A stretch of DNA of 64,000 nt from positions 1 to 64,000 of the forward strand of contig WIXG01000011.1 in assembly GCA_009869945.1 (NCBI GenBank), given 5' to 3'. A model generated the notes under the pieces. It did no database searches. It was given only the letters and a program-made list of their open reading frames with translations, and was not told the origin of the DNA. The DNA is from Mesaphorura yosii (lineage: Eukaryota; Arthropoda; Collembola; Poduromorpha; Tullbergiidae). Made by a program: the position numbers and the translations under genes. Every line of letters begins with the position of its first letter. Within the stretch, counting starts at the first letter, position 1. Positions 33,244 through 44,110 of the stretch are shown here, one piece after another.

Positions 33244-33277
33244 TGCGATTTTAAGCACTATAGTGCTTAAAATCGCA
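33244..33277. repeat. Perfect 34-bp palindrome abutting the previous one
   Basis: The 17-nt half TGCGATTTTAAGCACTA is followed directly by its reverse complement. Its sequence is unrelated to the 36-bp palindrome at 33208-33243. Confidence 0.95.
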
Positions 33278-33848
33278 ACAAGTAAATGACATCTCTCAAA
33301 TTCGCAATTTCAGTCGATTTCTCGCTTTACCCCATGGACAGACGCTTTGTAGGATTACAGAAAAAAGCTGATACAAGCGATAAATTCTGAAATAATACCA
33401 AACCATCACGATAATTTAAAATGGATGCAACCGTGAGAAATGCCATGAACTAAACAAAACCGTTCCTTTTCTCATGCGCACTTTGAAAAGGAATTAAAGT
33501 GGAGAACAAAATCCTTGCTGGAAGCTAGAACTTTACGTATCATGAAATGCTACGTGTAAAATACACCGGGCGAGTTGCGATTTCTCAAATACACGATGAC
33601 CGTGTCGTGTCCAGGATCAAGACTTTTGTGCAGGATTCGGTTATTCCCACAGTTAATTCCGTGACTCCTTTGATTACTACTTCATGTTGTGTTTGTTTTC
33701 ATTTGTGCAGCAAGTTCGACCATAAATTGCATCAAAGTTAAATCGACACGTCGAGCGTTGCAAGAAACATGGACAATTGTATCCTGAAATTGTTAACACA
33801 CAAGCGAAGTCCATCACTGACTTCACTGAAGTAATATTCTGCAATTAG

Positions 33849-35273
33849 ATGGTTTACTTCCTGAGACAAGGTACTTGCATTGATTTTCTGCGTGAGATCC
33901 TGAACCTGGTTTTAACATGACCAAGCTTTTGTCGGTTTGCAGGAGCCTACAAGATGGGAGCCAAAACCAGGCCGTGGTGCATGCTCTTCATGGTCTTAAC
34001 AATATTTAGCTTAGCTTCAGTAATTGGTCAGATGGTGCCAATCTCAGAAGTTAAGACACATCCGCCGTCCGGTACGTCAGACTCTAGAACTACGGATCAG
34101 AGACGAAATTCCGGGTCCAAAAGCGCATCACACGCGGAAGGAAGCAGTCATCCTTTTGACCAGGCGAAAATAGACGCCCATACCAAAATTGCAGCAGCTC
34201 ACCTCAAAGAACAGGAAGAATTCGAAGAATACTTTGAAGGTCAGCGATCATCTTTCCCAACTGTAGAGACTGATCAGGAGGGAAGAAAAATCATCCGCAA
34301 GGACAAGGCACCAGAACTTCAGAATCCGGTGAAACACTCATCAGATCAGCACCTGCTTAAGTTCTTGCTGGATCAGTATATCCAAATCTCGACGTCATCT
34401 TCGTCGCAAGTGGACCTGGAACTGCAAATTGAAATCCTGACCAACATTCAATACTTTGCGCACAAGTATGAAAATGGTCGAGATTTGTTCCAAGCCACGA
34501 ATGCACTGCAGACAATCTTGCTGCCCGGACTCAATTCAACACAGTTCGAAATTCGAAAAAGTATTTGCTCCATCTTCGCCATTGCTGGACAGAATAATTT
34601 AGTCGTACAAGAGTTGTCTATGAAGCACGGAGTACTCCGTCAGCTGATCCATATCCTAAGCACTGATGCGATGGTCCGACCAAAGGCGCTGTACGCTCTT
34701 TCGTCACTGCTGCGCAATTACCCCCAAGGGCAGCTCAAGTTTATGCAAGACGGTGGTGTTCAAATCCTCGTCAATATCGCTTTCTTATCAGAGACACGGC
34801 AGAAAAGTTTAACCCTTCTAATTGACTTAATCAAAGAGCAGAAGTATCGACTCAGTGAAGCCGAAGCTGAGGAGGGCCGTGCAAGTGCCAGTGCAGCGAC
34901 AGCAAGTGACCATAACTTGATCATTTCTAGCCTCCGCCAAAGTGAATGGTGTGAACTGTTGAGTGATAACCTCCAGAATATTGAGGGCTTCAGTCAAGAC
35001 GACCAAATTCTGATTATTGATGCCATTTTTTCTAGTCTAGACTTAAATATTTGTGCAGTGACTTCGTTTATGAACTATCAAGCGAATTTGCAAGGGATGC
35101 TGACGAAATACGAGACAAGTCTGCGTGAAAATGAGGCGAGGACTGACGAGGACGATTTCGGGGTCGACATCGAAAACGACGAGCTGAAGAAAGGAATCGA
35201 GTTGCTGCAGCTAATCCTGGGCAAGATCAAGGAGCACAGAAGTCCAAATCCAGCCGATCACGATGAACTTTAA
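33849..35273 (+). CDS. SIL1: SIL1, nucleotide exchange factor for BiP
   Basis: ER-lumen armadillo-repeat protein that releases ADP from the Hsp70 BiP. The main exon runs 33943-35273. It contains an ATG at 33954 (439 residues, MGAKTRPWCMLFMVLTIFSL, a good signal peptide). A small upstream exon (33849-33870, MVYFLRQ) splices in frame through a GT-AG intron and would give 450 residues, so either start is possible; the shorter gives a more typical signal peptide. After an acidic/Ser-rich linker the helical repeats begin around LKFLLDQYI, and motifs such as NALQTILLPGLNSTQFEIRK and MVRPKALYALSSLLRNYP fit SIL1/HspBP1. The last four residues are HDEL, an ER-retention signal. Confidence 0.93.
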
Positions 35274-35433
35274 TGTATTAACTTAACTTCATTTATTTTA
35301 CAATAGTGCTAAAATTAGTTACTTTTACAAAATCCAAATGCAAATCACACACTCACTGTCAATGTTCGAATTGTTCAATTAAAATGAAAGTCACGCTTAA
35401 TTATTACTTGAACACAGAAAACTGATACTTGCT

Positions 35434-38011
35434 TCACTTTATCATAGCCTTGTTTGCTAGTTTCTCGTCTCTGGCTTCACGAAACGATGTGAGAAGGCAA
35501 TGAGCTCGATTCATAATTAAAACTCGGTTCAGTTTCAAAAATTCTTCTGGTCCCAATGAATCACGGCCAATTTTTAAATGGATGTACTCCGTGAGCGTTG
35601 AAACTTCTTCCGGACGGAATTTAAAACCGATCTCTGCGAATTGGTGGAGATAAGCGAGCACTTTGCTGGCCATCCTGTGAAATCGAAAATTCATGGTTAA
35701 TTATGCACTGCCATCTTGAAAACTTGAAACATGGTGCATCTTTCTTACCTTTTCGGAATCAATTGATCATGAATCAGTTGACACAACTGCACGATTGCGT
35801 GTTCATACTGCTTTCTATTCAGAAAGTGGCGAAATTCTGAGAATCCTTTCAAAAACAAAAGTCTCTCGCCGCAAGTGTAAAGTTTTGACAGATAAATTGT
35901 TAAGACTGGTGAGATATTCAACACTTCTTCGTCGTTCGCCAGAATTTTATCCACGATATTAGTTGTTAGTGGGATGTCTGAGCTCCTGATGCTCCAAACC
36001 AATGCTTGTTGCAGACATCCCTGACGGAATGACTCGAGGGCTACTTCTTTGCAGATTCCTTGCACTTCCTCAATAAATCCGAAGTTCTCAGCAATCTTAA
36101 TTAGTTTTTCGGCCTCGTGTTGAGTATTTGGCTTTCTTCGACGAAGTAATTGAGCGATTACTGGCCAACCTTGACGATCTGTTACAGCTGCGAGATATTT
36201 AATGCCAACTTCCCACAAGCCTGAGTGCTGCATCAGCGACGTGCCGTATTCCTGGAGCATGTCGTCACGAATGAGAAGGATTGATCTAGTGAGATCAAAG
36301 AATCAAAATTTGCTTCTAATTTCCGCTCCCGCCATTAGTGACGTGCTTTCTGTGAACTCACTCGTAATCAATGTTTGCTTCGCCAAGGACTGGTAAAATT
36401 CCACCACAGTAGATGAGATCAGAAAAATGAAGCACAAACCACGGATGCTGAAAATGCTCAAGGACTTCCTTCAGCACCTGCAACATCCAGACATATAACT
36501 ATGCAAAAATTACCAGTTCTCAAATTTCCTATGAAGTACGAACGTACAGCTACAATGTCGAAGTCCATTGCGGCCACAATGACTTCCTCAATTGGTTTCA
36601 GTTGAATACATCCATCACCGTAATCTTCAATTGCTTTCCGTGCAAGGCCTTTCAGCATCGGAGGCCGAGCAGCTGGATACTGATAGTTCAGCATCATGAT
36701 GAGATACTCATACCAAGTTTTGACGTACTGTCTGGCTTCGCGAAAGCCATCGGCGTCACCACATAGAATCTTTGGCATTAATAAATTGTATCGTGTTATG
36801 TTAGTTAGTCTCCACTCGGACTCTCTTATTCTAAGATCACTTGCCTTGACCAAGAACGTAAGTTGGTCGCTTCCATGAAACGCCTTCTGATTCATTCGGT
36901 TCTCACACTCATCCCGCCACAAATACCATTCCGACTCGAACTCTGTGACCGAAACTGACAATGGAATGTACACTGGCTTCTTTCGCATGAGCTCCTGCAT
37001 CAGCGCAATCTGTTCCTCGTACTGTGGTGATTTAGTCGTATTCGTGTAAGGTAGTAACTTCATCGCATCAACAGTTCGCCCATGGAACGTGTTCAAGTAA
37101 ATGATATCCCACACTTTCTGGAGAGTATCGTTGATAGAATCTTGTCTCAAGGCAAAAGGTGTGCTGACACTGGATTCCGGAATTAGATGTGGAAGCAGTG
37201 GAGCCAAATCGGCGAGGATCTCCGGGCTAATGTCAAAGTTTTGCTGGACCCAGCTCATTAGGTATGGCAAAATGGGCAAGTCTATAGAAGCCAGTAAAAA
37301 TTAAAAGTGTGCATGGATGAATCACAACACTAGTAACGAGTAGCGAGATCATTACCTGGATGAGATGAGACAAACATAATTTCACAAAAATGCCAGACGA
37401 AGTCTAAATGTGTGTAAACCATAGCTGAATCTAGGTCCTGGAATCTTTCCAACGATTGGACCAAATCCAGCAGAACCGCACGATAACTTCGGCTAAGCTG
37501 TGACAGTCTTTCCGAACTGAGGGGCCCGGATGCATGATACTGCGTAAGTAACACGAATGTCTCTTAATTTTAATTTTTACTTACATTAGTCGTAATCAAC
37601 TTACGTCAAATCTTCCTTTAGAAAATGTTTCCGCAGAAGACGTGATGAAGTTTCTCATGTGAGGCTGGTCCGCAAAATGGGGCGGCAGGTATTCGGACAC
37701 CACAAACTCTAAGCATTTAGGAAATATCCAAATTAAAATTTGGAAAACATTTGCGATTAACATCATTAAACCGCAATGATTTGCGTACCCTGAGCATTAG
37801 AATTCGGGCGTAGGGTGGTCGCAAGGCCTTGGAGTCCATAGGATATGGCAATGCTTCGGGATTTGGCTTGGGTCAGACGACTCCCACCTCCAGCTCCACT
37901 TCCATCACCACCACGAGCCGCTTCGTAATGAAGAACAGTGTAGCCGGCGTCGCCGGTGCCACCGTTTGTGGGTCTTGGCGCTCCAAAAGTAAACCCTTGT
38001 TGCTGCTGCAT
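35434..38011 (-). CDS. NUP85: Nucleoporin NUP85 (Y-complex)
   Basis: Scaffold nucleoporin of the Nup107-160 complex. Eight exons (38011-37789, 37708-37605, 37539-37356, 37281-36845, 36769-36548, 36477-36362, 36285-35749, 35674-35434) sum to 2064 nt, 687 residues against about 656 in vertebrates. The N terminus (QQQQGFTFGAPRP) contains one FG. The remainder is alpha-solenoid; family landmarks include CGDADGFREARQYVKTWYEY, AALDF-like AAMDFDIVAV, LALSWSIR-like LVWSIRSSDI, and ERLLFLKGFSEFRHF. Exon 4 appears to end at a GC donor (GTCAAG|GCAAGT): the 75-nt intron is in frame and stop-free but contains a strong CTAAC branch point, and removing it restores the family spacing. Confidence 0.9.
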
Positions 38012-38311
38012 TCTCTATACGACAGGCACTGATTTGATTTGTGGTACGCTAATTAATTATTACGACGTAACTGCTTTCTTAGAATTGAAGTTAGAACTTG
38101 TCGACTTCAGCTTTTGTCGCACAGTCGCACCGGTTAAACTTTTCAGAATTCACGAAACAAGGATAAACCCGCACTTTGAGTAAGATCAGGCTTTTGCGAA
38201 GAGTTCGCGGATCGACATTCAGCACGTGTATTGTAGACAGACAGAACCGAATCCTTAAATTAATCTTTCAAACCCTAACGAGCAAATAATAACAGAAGGG
38301 TGCGGATTACC
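38012..38311. promoter_or_regulatory. Shared 300-bp gap between NUP85 and ELP6 starts
   Basis: The two start codons diverge 300 bp apart, so both promoters must lie here or within the first exons. No TATA box is evident, as is usual for housekeeping genes. Confidence 0.5.
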
Positions 38312-39227
38312 ATGAGTCCTTCCACCAGGCCGATACACAATCTTGACCTGGAGGTCACCAAACTGTTCACTGCCGGCAATTTGCTCATGATTCACGAAAA
38401 AGGAGAAAAGCAAGAACCTCCGATCGACGGGAGTTTCATCCTTCAATTGTTAATCAGTGAATTTGTTTCGAAAAGCACGCAACCAAGCCCAACGCGGAAA
38501 ATCCTGCTTGTTCTGACACATCAAACGGAGAAGCACTGGAATCTGTGTTGTCTTAAGTTCAGCCTGAATCTGGAGACGCTGAAAAGTAAGTTCAACTAAT
38601 CTTTGATATTGGCGAATCCAGTATTATTGTGCATTGTAGTATTCTGTCTGATATACAGGCTCTGGAAACTTGGCCGTAATTGACACGTTGAAGCTGCAGT
38701 ATGACGAAATGATGGCAGCATGCAACAACGAGGCTTCAGAAGATGATTTGCGGCGCAAGAATGGAAATCTTCCCGAGCTGTTCAATCGATGCATTTCCCA
38801 CATTGACACTTTATACGCAACCGGGCAGCAGCAAACAGGGGCTCGACAAAGTCTGCTCATCGTAATCGAAAATCTGACCTCACTATTTCTCGACCAATGT
38901 GAGACATGCGAACACACCACCAACGCATTAGAATTTCTGAGACAACTTCGAACATATCGCCAACACGAGCTGGACACAAGCGTGGCGACTTTAGTCACAT
39001 CCAACGTTCATGATTCTTCCTGGAATTCTAGTAATTCATGTCAAAAAAGTGCAAATTACATGACAAATCTTGTGACGGAGTGCTTCGATGGAACTGTATT
39101 TGAAATCAGTCCGTTGTCTACTGGATACTCCGAAGAAATTCACGGCAAAGTTAGTCTAAAACCATTTAATAAGTCGTATCATTTCAAGGTTGAAGATCGG
39201 ACTGTAAAGTTTGTTTCAACAGTTTAG
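38312..39227 (+). CDS. ELP6: Elongator complex protein 6
   Basis: Subunit of the Elp4-Elp5-Elp6 ring of Elongator, needed for wobble-uridine modification of tRNA. Two exons (38312-38585 and 38659-39227) total 843 nt, 280 residues, near the family length. The RecA-like core starts with NLLMIHEKG and GSFILQLLISEF, then KILLVLTHQTEKHWNLCCLK, lacking a Walker A motif as expected for ELP6. The C terminus, SEEIHGKVSLKP then YHFKVEDRTVKFVS, fits the conserved ELP6 ending. Sequence identity to known ELP6 is low, so ELP5 or a generic RecA-like paralogue is the alternative. Confidence 0.75.
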
Positions 39228-39242
39228 ATTGCAACGCTCCTT

Positions 39243-39248
39243 TTTATT
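39243..39248 (-). terminator. Poly(A) signal of the fructosamine-3-kinase gene
   Basis: AATAAA on the minus strand, 11 bp past the FN3K stop. Cleavage 10-30 bp further would fall at or inside the end of the ELP6 coding region. Confidence 0.6.
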
Positions 39249-39259
39249 GTGTGTATTCT

Positions 39260-40381
39260 CTACACTTTAAAATTACTGATTGAACTCATGAGTGATAAAC
39301 TACCTGACTGATACCCTGAGCCGAAATGCGCCCAATGATTTAAATGATGGTATAACTCGTATATTTGTAATCTTTGATTAAAACTAGCTGTTTTCGGAAT
39401 GAGTTTGTGGTAAGCGTCGTGGAATGATTTTGAGAATCCACCGAACATTTGCCCGATTGCCAAATCAAACTCTGTGTGCCCGTAGTACGCGGCGCAATCA
39501 AATATGACTGGCTGATTTTCATCGTTTGCTGCCACGTTCCCGGACCATAAATCGCCGTGCAACAATGCTGGGGTGATCTCTGATGTGGAATTTAGCACCG
39601 CTTCCATTTTAGATTGACAATCGGCCCACAATGTGGGTAGTTTGAAACGATTTGAGGAATTCTCCGCTACAAGCGCTTCGATTTGCGGCTGTATTCTTTG
39701 CCTGATGTAGAATGTGGTCCAATTGTCGCACCATTCGTTGTTCATAGAAATGTAGCCACAAGATGTCGGAATCTCAAATCCAAATTTCGTTACTGGAGAA
39801 GGTGGATCAGTCCCAAGCACTTCAGGAGGTTTGGTGACATTGGATTCGTGCTTCTTCAATTGATTCAATTGCTTCTGGTTGTGCAAATGAAGTCTAAGAT
39901 TACGTAATCAGAATCAGTAACATTTTCCACGGAGGCAATCAATGCTACGAGGACGCTTCACGACGACTTACTCTGCTAGTTGCTGGCCCAGCATCGCTTG
40001 ACTTTTCAGTGATTTCATGTTAATGTGCTCCAGCACAATGGCGGACTTGCTGCTTCCTGGCAGCTGAACAACTCCAAATGATCGCGGCACAATGATCGTT
40101 TTGGTCGCTAAGATAGCCTGAAGACCAGCGTGCTCTCCATCGAACATCTTCCTAGCCTGGGCAATGGGTTTGAGTTTTACTTGCATTTTTGACTCGTCAA
40201 ATCAATGTGCTCCGGTGCAATCGATGGGCCGACTTACGTGCTCTTGATGGTTAACTTTGACGAACACTCGCCGCCCATTGTCGATTTCATAAGTCGACCC
40301 GGATGAAATGCACCCGCCACCACTGTAGCCAGTTGATTTTAATATCTTCGTGTTAAGCAACTGCTTGACTTGATCTTCCAT
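39260..40381 (-). CDS. FN3K: Fructosamine-3-kinase / ketosamine-3-kinase
   Basis: Phosphorylates fructosamines on glycated proteins, causing deglycation. Three exons (40381-40238, 40156-39972, 39893-39260) total 963 nt, 320 residues (vertebrate about 309). The Gly-rich loop region GGGCISSGSTYEI and FVKVNHQEH are followed, after intron 1, by ARKMFDGEHAGLQAI, a family signature. SAIVLEHINM is the hinge. The catalytic loop is LLHGDLWSGNVA, and the metal-binding segment is VIFDCAAYYGHTEFDLAI, where most relatives have D-P-A rather than D-C-A. The gene converges with ELP6, with 32 bp between stop codons. Confidence 0.93.
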
Positions 40382-40689
40382 TGAAACAACACTACTTAAC
40401 CAAAAGTATCAACAAACTTGTCAACAAGAACACTGGGCATGGAGAAAAACAACTTCGTGCAAAATCACCGCGCGCATTTGTCTGTCTCCTGCACGCATCG
40501 AGTGACCTTGATCTTGACTTTGTCAAGCAAGCGAAACTTTGTGCAGGCTAAACTTAATACTTAAAAACTTTTACCATTATACTAATTCTTATTGTTATTA
40601 TTTAAAGTTATTAATAACTTATTAAGTTAAGTTAAAATTATTTACAGCAATGCAAAATCTGGACACTTTTCCTTGCATAACATTTCAGG

Positions 40690-41462
40690 TGGAATCTCAA
40701 GCTGTCCAAGTGGTGTTGGAAAACAGTTATTATCATACACATTGGGTCATCTAATGGATTTTTGGAAGGCGCTGGAAAAGTTTTCATCGGGAAGAAGAAC
40801 GCAAGTGGCTACCATTCTGAAGTAATCCACCAACATTTTGAGGAGTGGTTCACAAATGTTGTGTCATTGCTTCCGGAGAAGTCGGTCATTGTAGTAGATC
40901 AAGCATCGTACCATAAGCGGATAACAGAGGAAAGAAAGAGCCCTACAACGCAATGGAGAAAGAAGGAGGTGGTGGAATGGCTGACAAAGCAAAATATTGA
41001 GGTCCCTGTGCCGTATTCATGCTTCACTGAAATGATACTTCCACAATTGAGGTCTTGGCCAAGGAGCACAAGGTAAGAAATAGATTTATCAGAAGAAATT
41101 GCTACGAAGGCAAGAAAGGACATAAGGTGCAGTGATTGCCGGTTGACCACTGCGAATTGAATCCAATAGAACTTACATGGGCTTATGTGAAGACTCAAGT
41201 AGCAAAAAGGAATAGGACCTTTAAAATTAATGATATCCTCACACTTTGCAGCACAGGGCTAGACGAAGTTCAACCTGAATTTGTAGAAACATTGTGTGTG
41301 ACCATGCATGCGTGCGTGACCATGTCATGAAATTGAAACAAATGCTGGTCGAAAAGGAGCATATCGTAGAAATAAGGAGCAGAATCCAGCCAATTATTAT
41401 TCAACTTAGGCCGGATGACTCTGATGCCGAGTCGTCGTATTCATCGCTTTCCCAAGCCTGAC
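40690..41462 (+). pseudogene. Degraded Tc1/mariner-like (DDE_3) transposase
   Basis: Three pieces in order: GSSNGFLEGAGKVFIGKKNA through SVIVVDQASYHKRI (second catalytic Asp), then HCELNPIELTWAYVKTQVAK (third acidic position), then a tail ending in an acidic Ser-rich run (PDDSDAESSYSSLSQ). The typical order and tail of arthropod DDE_3 transposases are visible, but the frame shifts near 41040 and a stop precedes the third piece. The N-terminal DNA-binding domain and first Asp are missing. No terminal inverted repeats were identified; the left flank is a very AT-rich tract. Confidence 0.75.
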
Positions 41463-41896
41463 ATTGTTAATTGTACCACAAGAATTTACAAAATCACACC
41501 AAAGCAATAAATTCAGGATTCTCACCAAATAAAAACTTGAAGGAATTTCTGTGTGCCCATAACCACAAAATTACTGAAAAGTGCCAGGTATTTTGAAATG
41601 AACTATAAAATTTGTAACTTGTTCAATCTTTGATGCACTCCAACATTGGAAATACAGGTTTTATTAAACCTTCAACTTTTTTAGATCATTAGCGTGACAG
41701 AAAAGGAAGGAATAAGAAATGGTAATGAGATGACACATTTAATGAATTCACAATGCAAATAATTCAAAAGAAAACGTAAGAAAGAATACTTTTGAGAAAA
41801 GCTGTACAAAATAATTTACGAATTACAATAAATGATAAATCTATCTATCTGCTTCCCAATCAATCTTTAAGCCCAGCTCAAATTACATGTAATGAA
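41463..41896. other. Short gap between transposase remnant and TPR-SET gene
   Basis: Non-coding, AT-rich. Probably holds the 3' end of the minus-strand methyltransferase transcript. Confidence 0.35.
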
Positions 41897-44110
41897 TTAA
41901 GCTCCATTTTTAACAATTTCCAGTCCAATCTTTCTCAGTTCCTCCGTCAAACAAGGAGCAACCTCTTCAATGACCTCAGCCGACCCCCAGCAGCTGACAG
42001 CCAGCTTCTTCAGAATGTTAAACCAATATTTTGCCTTCGTTCTTTGGCCGCAGCGTACGTGGGCTGCAACCAAATTAAGTGTACTTCGAAAAATATTCGT
42101 GCGAAGCGGTGTGTTCTCCAGAATATAGAAGCATCTCTCAAGAGCATCAGCCGCCTTTGCAAATTCTCCAGCAGTCAGGTAATAGCCAGCAAGATTATCC
42201 AGTATGAGTGGCAGGAATAGGTTGTACTTAGGACGAAGCTGCATAAGTCGATCAATCTTGGGCAAAAGAAGCTCAATGGATTTCGCAGAGTACCACTTTT
42301 CGTGTCCGTACGATTCTGTTTCCAGTTTCGAAATTTCAGTCAGCAATTGCTCCTTCTCCGCTGCAACTGGCTCCGGTTCATTGCGGTCGTACTCACAAAG
42401 GGCGCATTTGCATTCAAATCCGTACTTTTTGAACAGCTTCTGCCGGTCCGTGAACGGATCCGCTGGGCTGGTGTACGAAATTGTGAGTTCTTCTTCAGCT
42501 TCGATGTCTTTGAATGCTCGTACTAGTAGAAAGTCTCCGTGCACTGTCCAGCAGCAATTGCAGCCAATACATTTGTGGTTTAAAAAGGACGGCATGATCC
42601 AAAGTCCCGAGAATCTGTCGTTCTCGAAGTCCAGGGCGGAGCCGAAGCCAAATGCGTTGTAGGTACATATCGAGTCGATTCGTTTTATGTCGACGGTGCT
42701 GCAGTCATCTTCCATCGAGTTCAACGAGCCGAGTTCGGGTCCAGCGTATAAACTGTAAAGCTTCTTGCCCTGGTCGGGGTTGTTTCGAAGTCTGTGTGCG
42801 ATGGACGCAACAAGCTGAACTTGAGAAGCATCGCTAACCAGTTTGGTCTCCATGTTCGCCGAAAATAGAAGATCATGTCCCTTATTTTTGAGAACGAATC
42901 CGAACGCTTTGCTTGCCAGGATCAGTTGACCAGCAGTAATCTTCTCCGTGGCGAACATCCCGCGTCCGCGCTCGTCGTTCGTTGGCTTCACCTTAACCGG
43001 ACCTTGAAACTCGGCCCAATCAAGATGATTACCGATGCCCGTACACTTTTTGCTGAACTTGTAATCCTTCAACGCAATTTCGGCCATAGGATAAAGTCCT
43101 AACTGCGACTGTGAGATCATTTGACTTGTTTTAACACAAAGCTCTTGGACTTGCTTGTCTTCCGGTAACTTTGGCAGAATTGTGTCTTGCAGAAATTTGT
43201 GAGCTTCCTCATATTTTTGTAAACCCCACAATGCTTTTGTTTTCCGAAAAATTGCCTTCAAATGTGTTGGGTTTGACTTCAAAACTTGTTCAGTGTCAGT
43301 CAGTGCCAACTCAAACTTTTCCATGTTGAGATACGCTGCCGCACGGTTGGCCAGAAGGTCAACGTTATGAGGATCTGATTTGAGTCCGTTGGTGTACGCT
43401 TCAACTGCCTCCATATATCGTTTTGCCACGAAGTGCTCGTTCCCAAATCTTTTCCAACCACTGTCATTCTCCGGACGATTTCGCATATACTTTGTGAACC
43501 TTGCTGGAATGTATCCTTCCCATTTGAGGTCTGAATTAAGTCTCCGAAGTGCATCTTCATCCATGATCACGACTTCAGCGGGGTTATCACAGCGAACACT
43601 CAGGCCGCCATCCATCGTTGTCTTCAGCCATGGATTCTTTATCGCCAAGACTGTTCCCACTGGTAAAATATCCACACTCGCTTTCAAAGGAAGGTAACCA
43701 ACATCTGCAGTGTAGTTGTAGAGGCTGAGTCGGACTGCTCTTTTCCCCGGAGGATCATCCACTACCATGGACAGCGCAGTCATTTTGAAAGCAGGAGCGA
43801 TGACGCGGCAGAGAAAGAACTTTCCATGTAAGACGGTGTCAATTGATTTTAGCAGACTGGAAATGGTAACTTGGTTCGCCGCCAGAAGTGCCACCTTAGT
43901 GCTGGAATGCTGAGCAGGAGTTGATGTCTTTTGAACGCTCCTTCCTTCTTCGAGTAATCTAGTGTCGTGTGTTCCAAGACAATTGTCGTGCAAGTTGAGT
44001 AAAAATTCCTTATCATAGAAGCTCTTTGTTGTGAATTGAGATGAAGGCAACCGACCCCCAGCCATCATGTTCCGATACTTCTCTACGAAATCAGGATCGA
44101 GTTTGTTCAT
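41897..44110 (-). CDS. TPR-SET domain lysine methyltransferase (SMYD4-like)
   Basis: An uninterrupted 2214-nt frame of 737 residues from the ATG at 44110. A splice acceptor at 44121 indicates an upstream 5' exon, possibly adding a few residues. After a beta-rich N-terminal part (YTADVGYLPLKASVDILPVG) come TPR repeats (WKRFGNEHFVAKRYMEAVEAY, DLLANRAAAYLNMEKFELAL, HLKAIFRKTKALWGLQKYEEA). The SET domain follows: RGRGMFATEKITAGQLIL, the SAM/substrate segment FLNHKCIGCN, and EEELTISYTSPADPF, ending with the post-SET CKCALCEY cysteines. No MYND finger splits the SET domain, unlike classic SMYD proteins. Its substrate is unknown. Confidence 0.85.
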   Translation of the reverse strand: MNKLDPDFVEKYRNMMAGGRLPSSQFTTKSFYDKEFLLNLHDNCLGTHDTRLLEEGRSVQKTSTPAQHSSTKVALLAANQVTISSLLKSIDTVLHGKFFLCRVIAPAFKMTALSMVVDDPPGKRAVRLSLYNYTADVGYLPLKASVDILPVGTVLAIKNPWLKTTMDGGLSVRCDNPAEVVIMDEDALRRLNSDLKWEGYIPARFTKYMRNRPENDSGWKRFGNEHFVAKRYMEAVEAYTNGLKSDPHNVDLLANRAAAYLNMEKFELALTDTEQVLKSNPTHLKAIFRKTKALWGLQKYEEAHKFLQDTILPKLPEDKQVQELCVKTSQMISQSQLGLYPMAEIALKDYKFSKKCTGIGNHLDWAEFQGPVKVKPTNDERGRGMFATEKITAGQLILASKAFGFVLKNKGHDLLFSANMETKLVSDASQVQLVASIAHRLRNNPDQGKKLYSLYAGPELGSLNSMEDDCSTVDIKRIDSICTYNAFGFGSALDFENDRFSGLWIMPSFLNHKCIGCNCCWTVHGDFLLVRAFKDIEAEEELTISYTSPADPFTDRQKLFKKYGFECKCALCEYDRNEPEPVAAEKEQLLTEISKLETESYGHEKWYSAKSIELLLPKIDRLMQLRPKYNLFLPLILDNLAGYYLTAGEFAKAADALERCFYILENTPLRTNIFRSTLNLVAAHVRCGQRTKAKYWFNILKKLAVSCWGSAEVIEEVAPCLTEELRKIGLEIVKNGA

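Larger units (their letters stand above)
32564..33848. other. Divergent intergenic region with the double palindrome
   Basis: Lies between the start of the minus-strand peptide gene and the plus-strand SIL1 gene. Apart from the palindromes at 33208-33277 I see no gene or long repeat. Confidence 0.45.
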
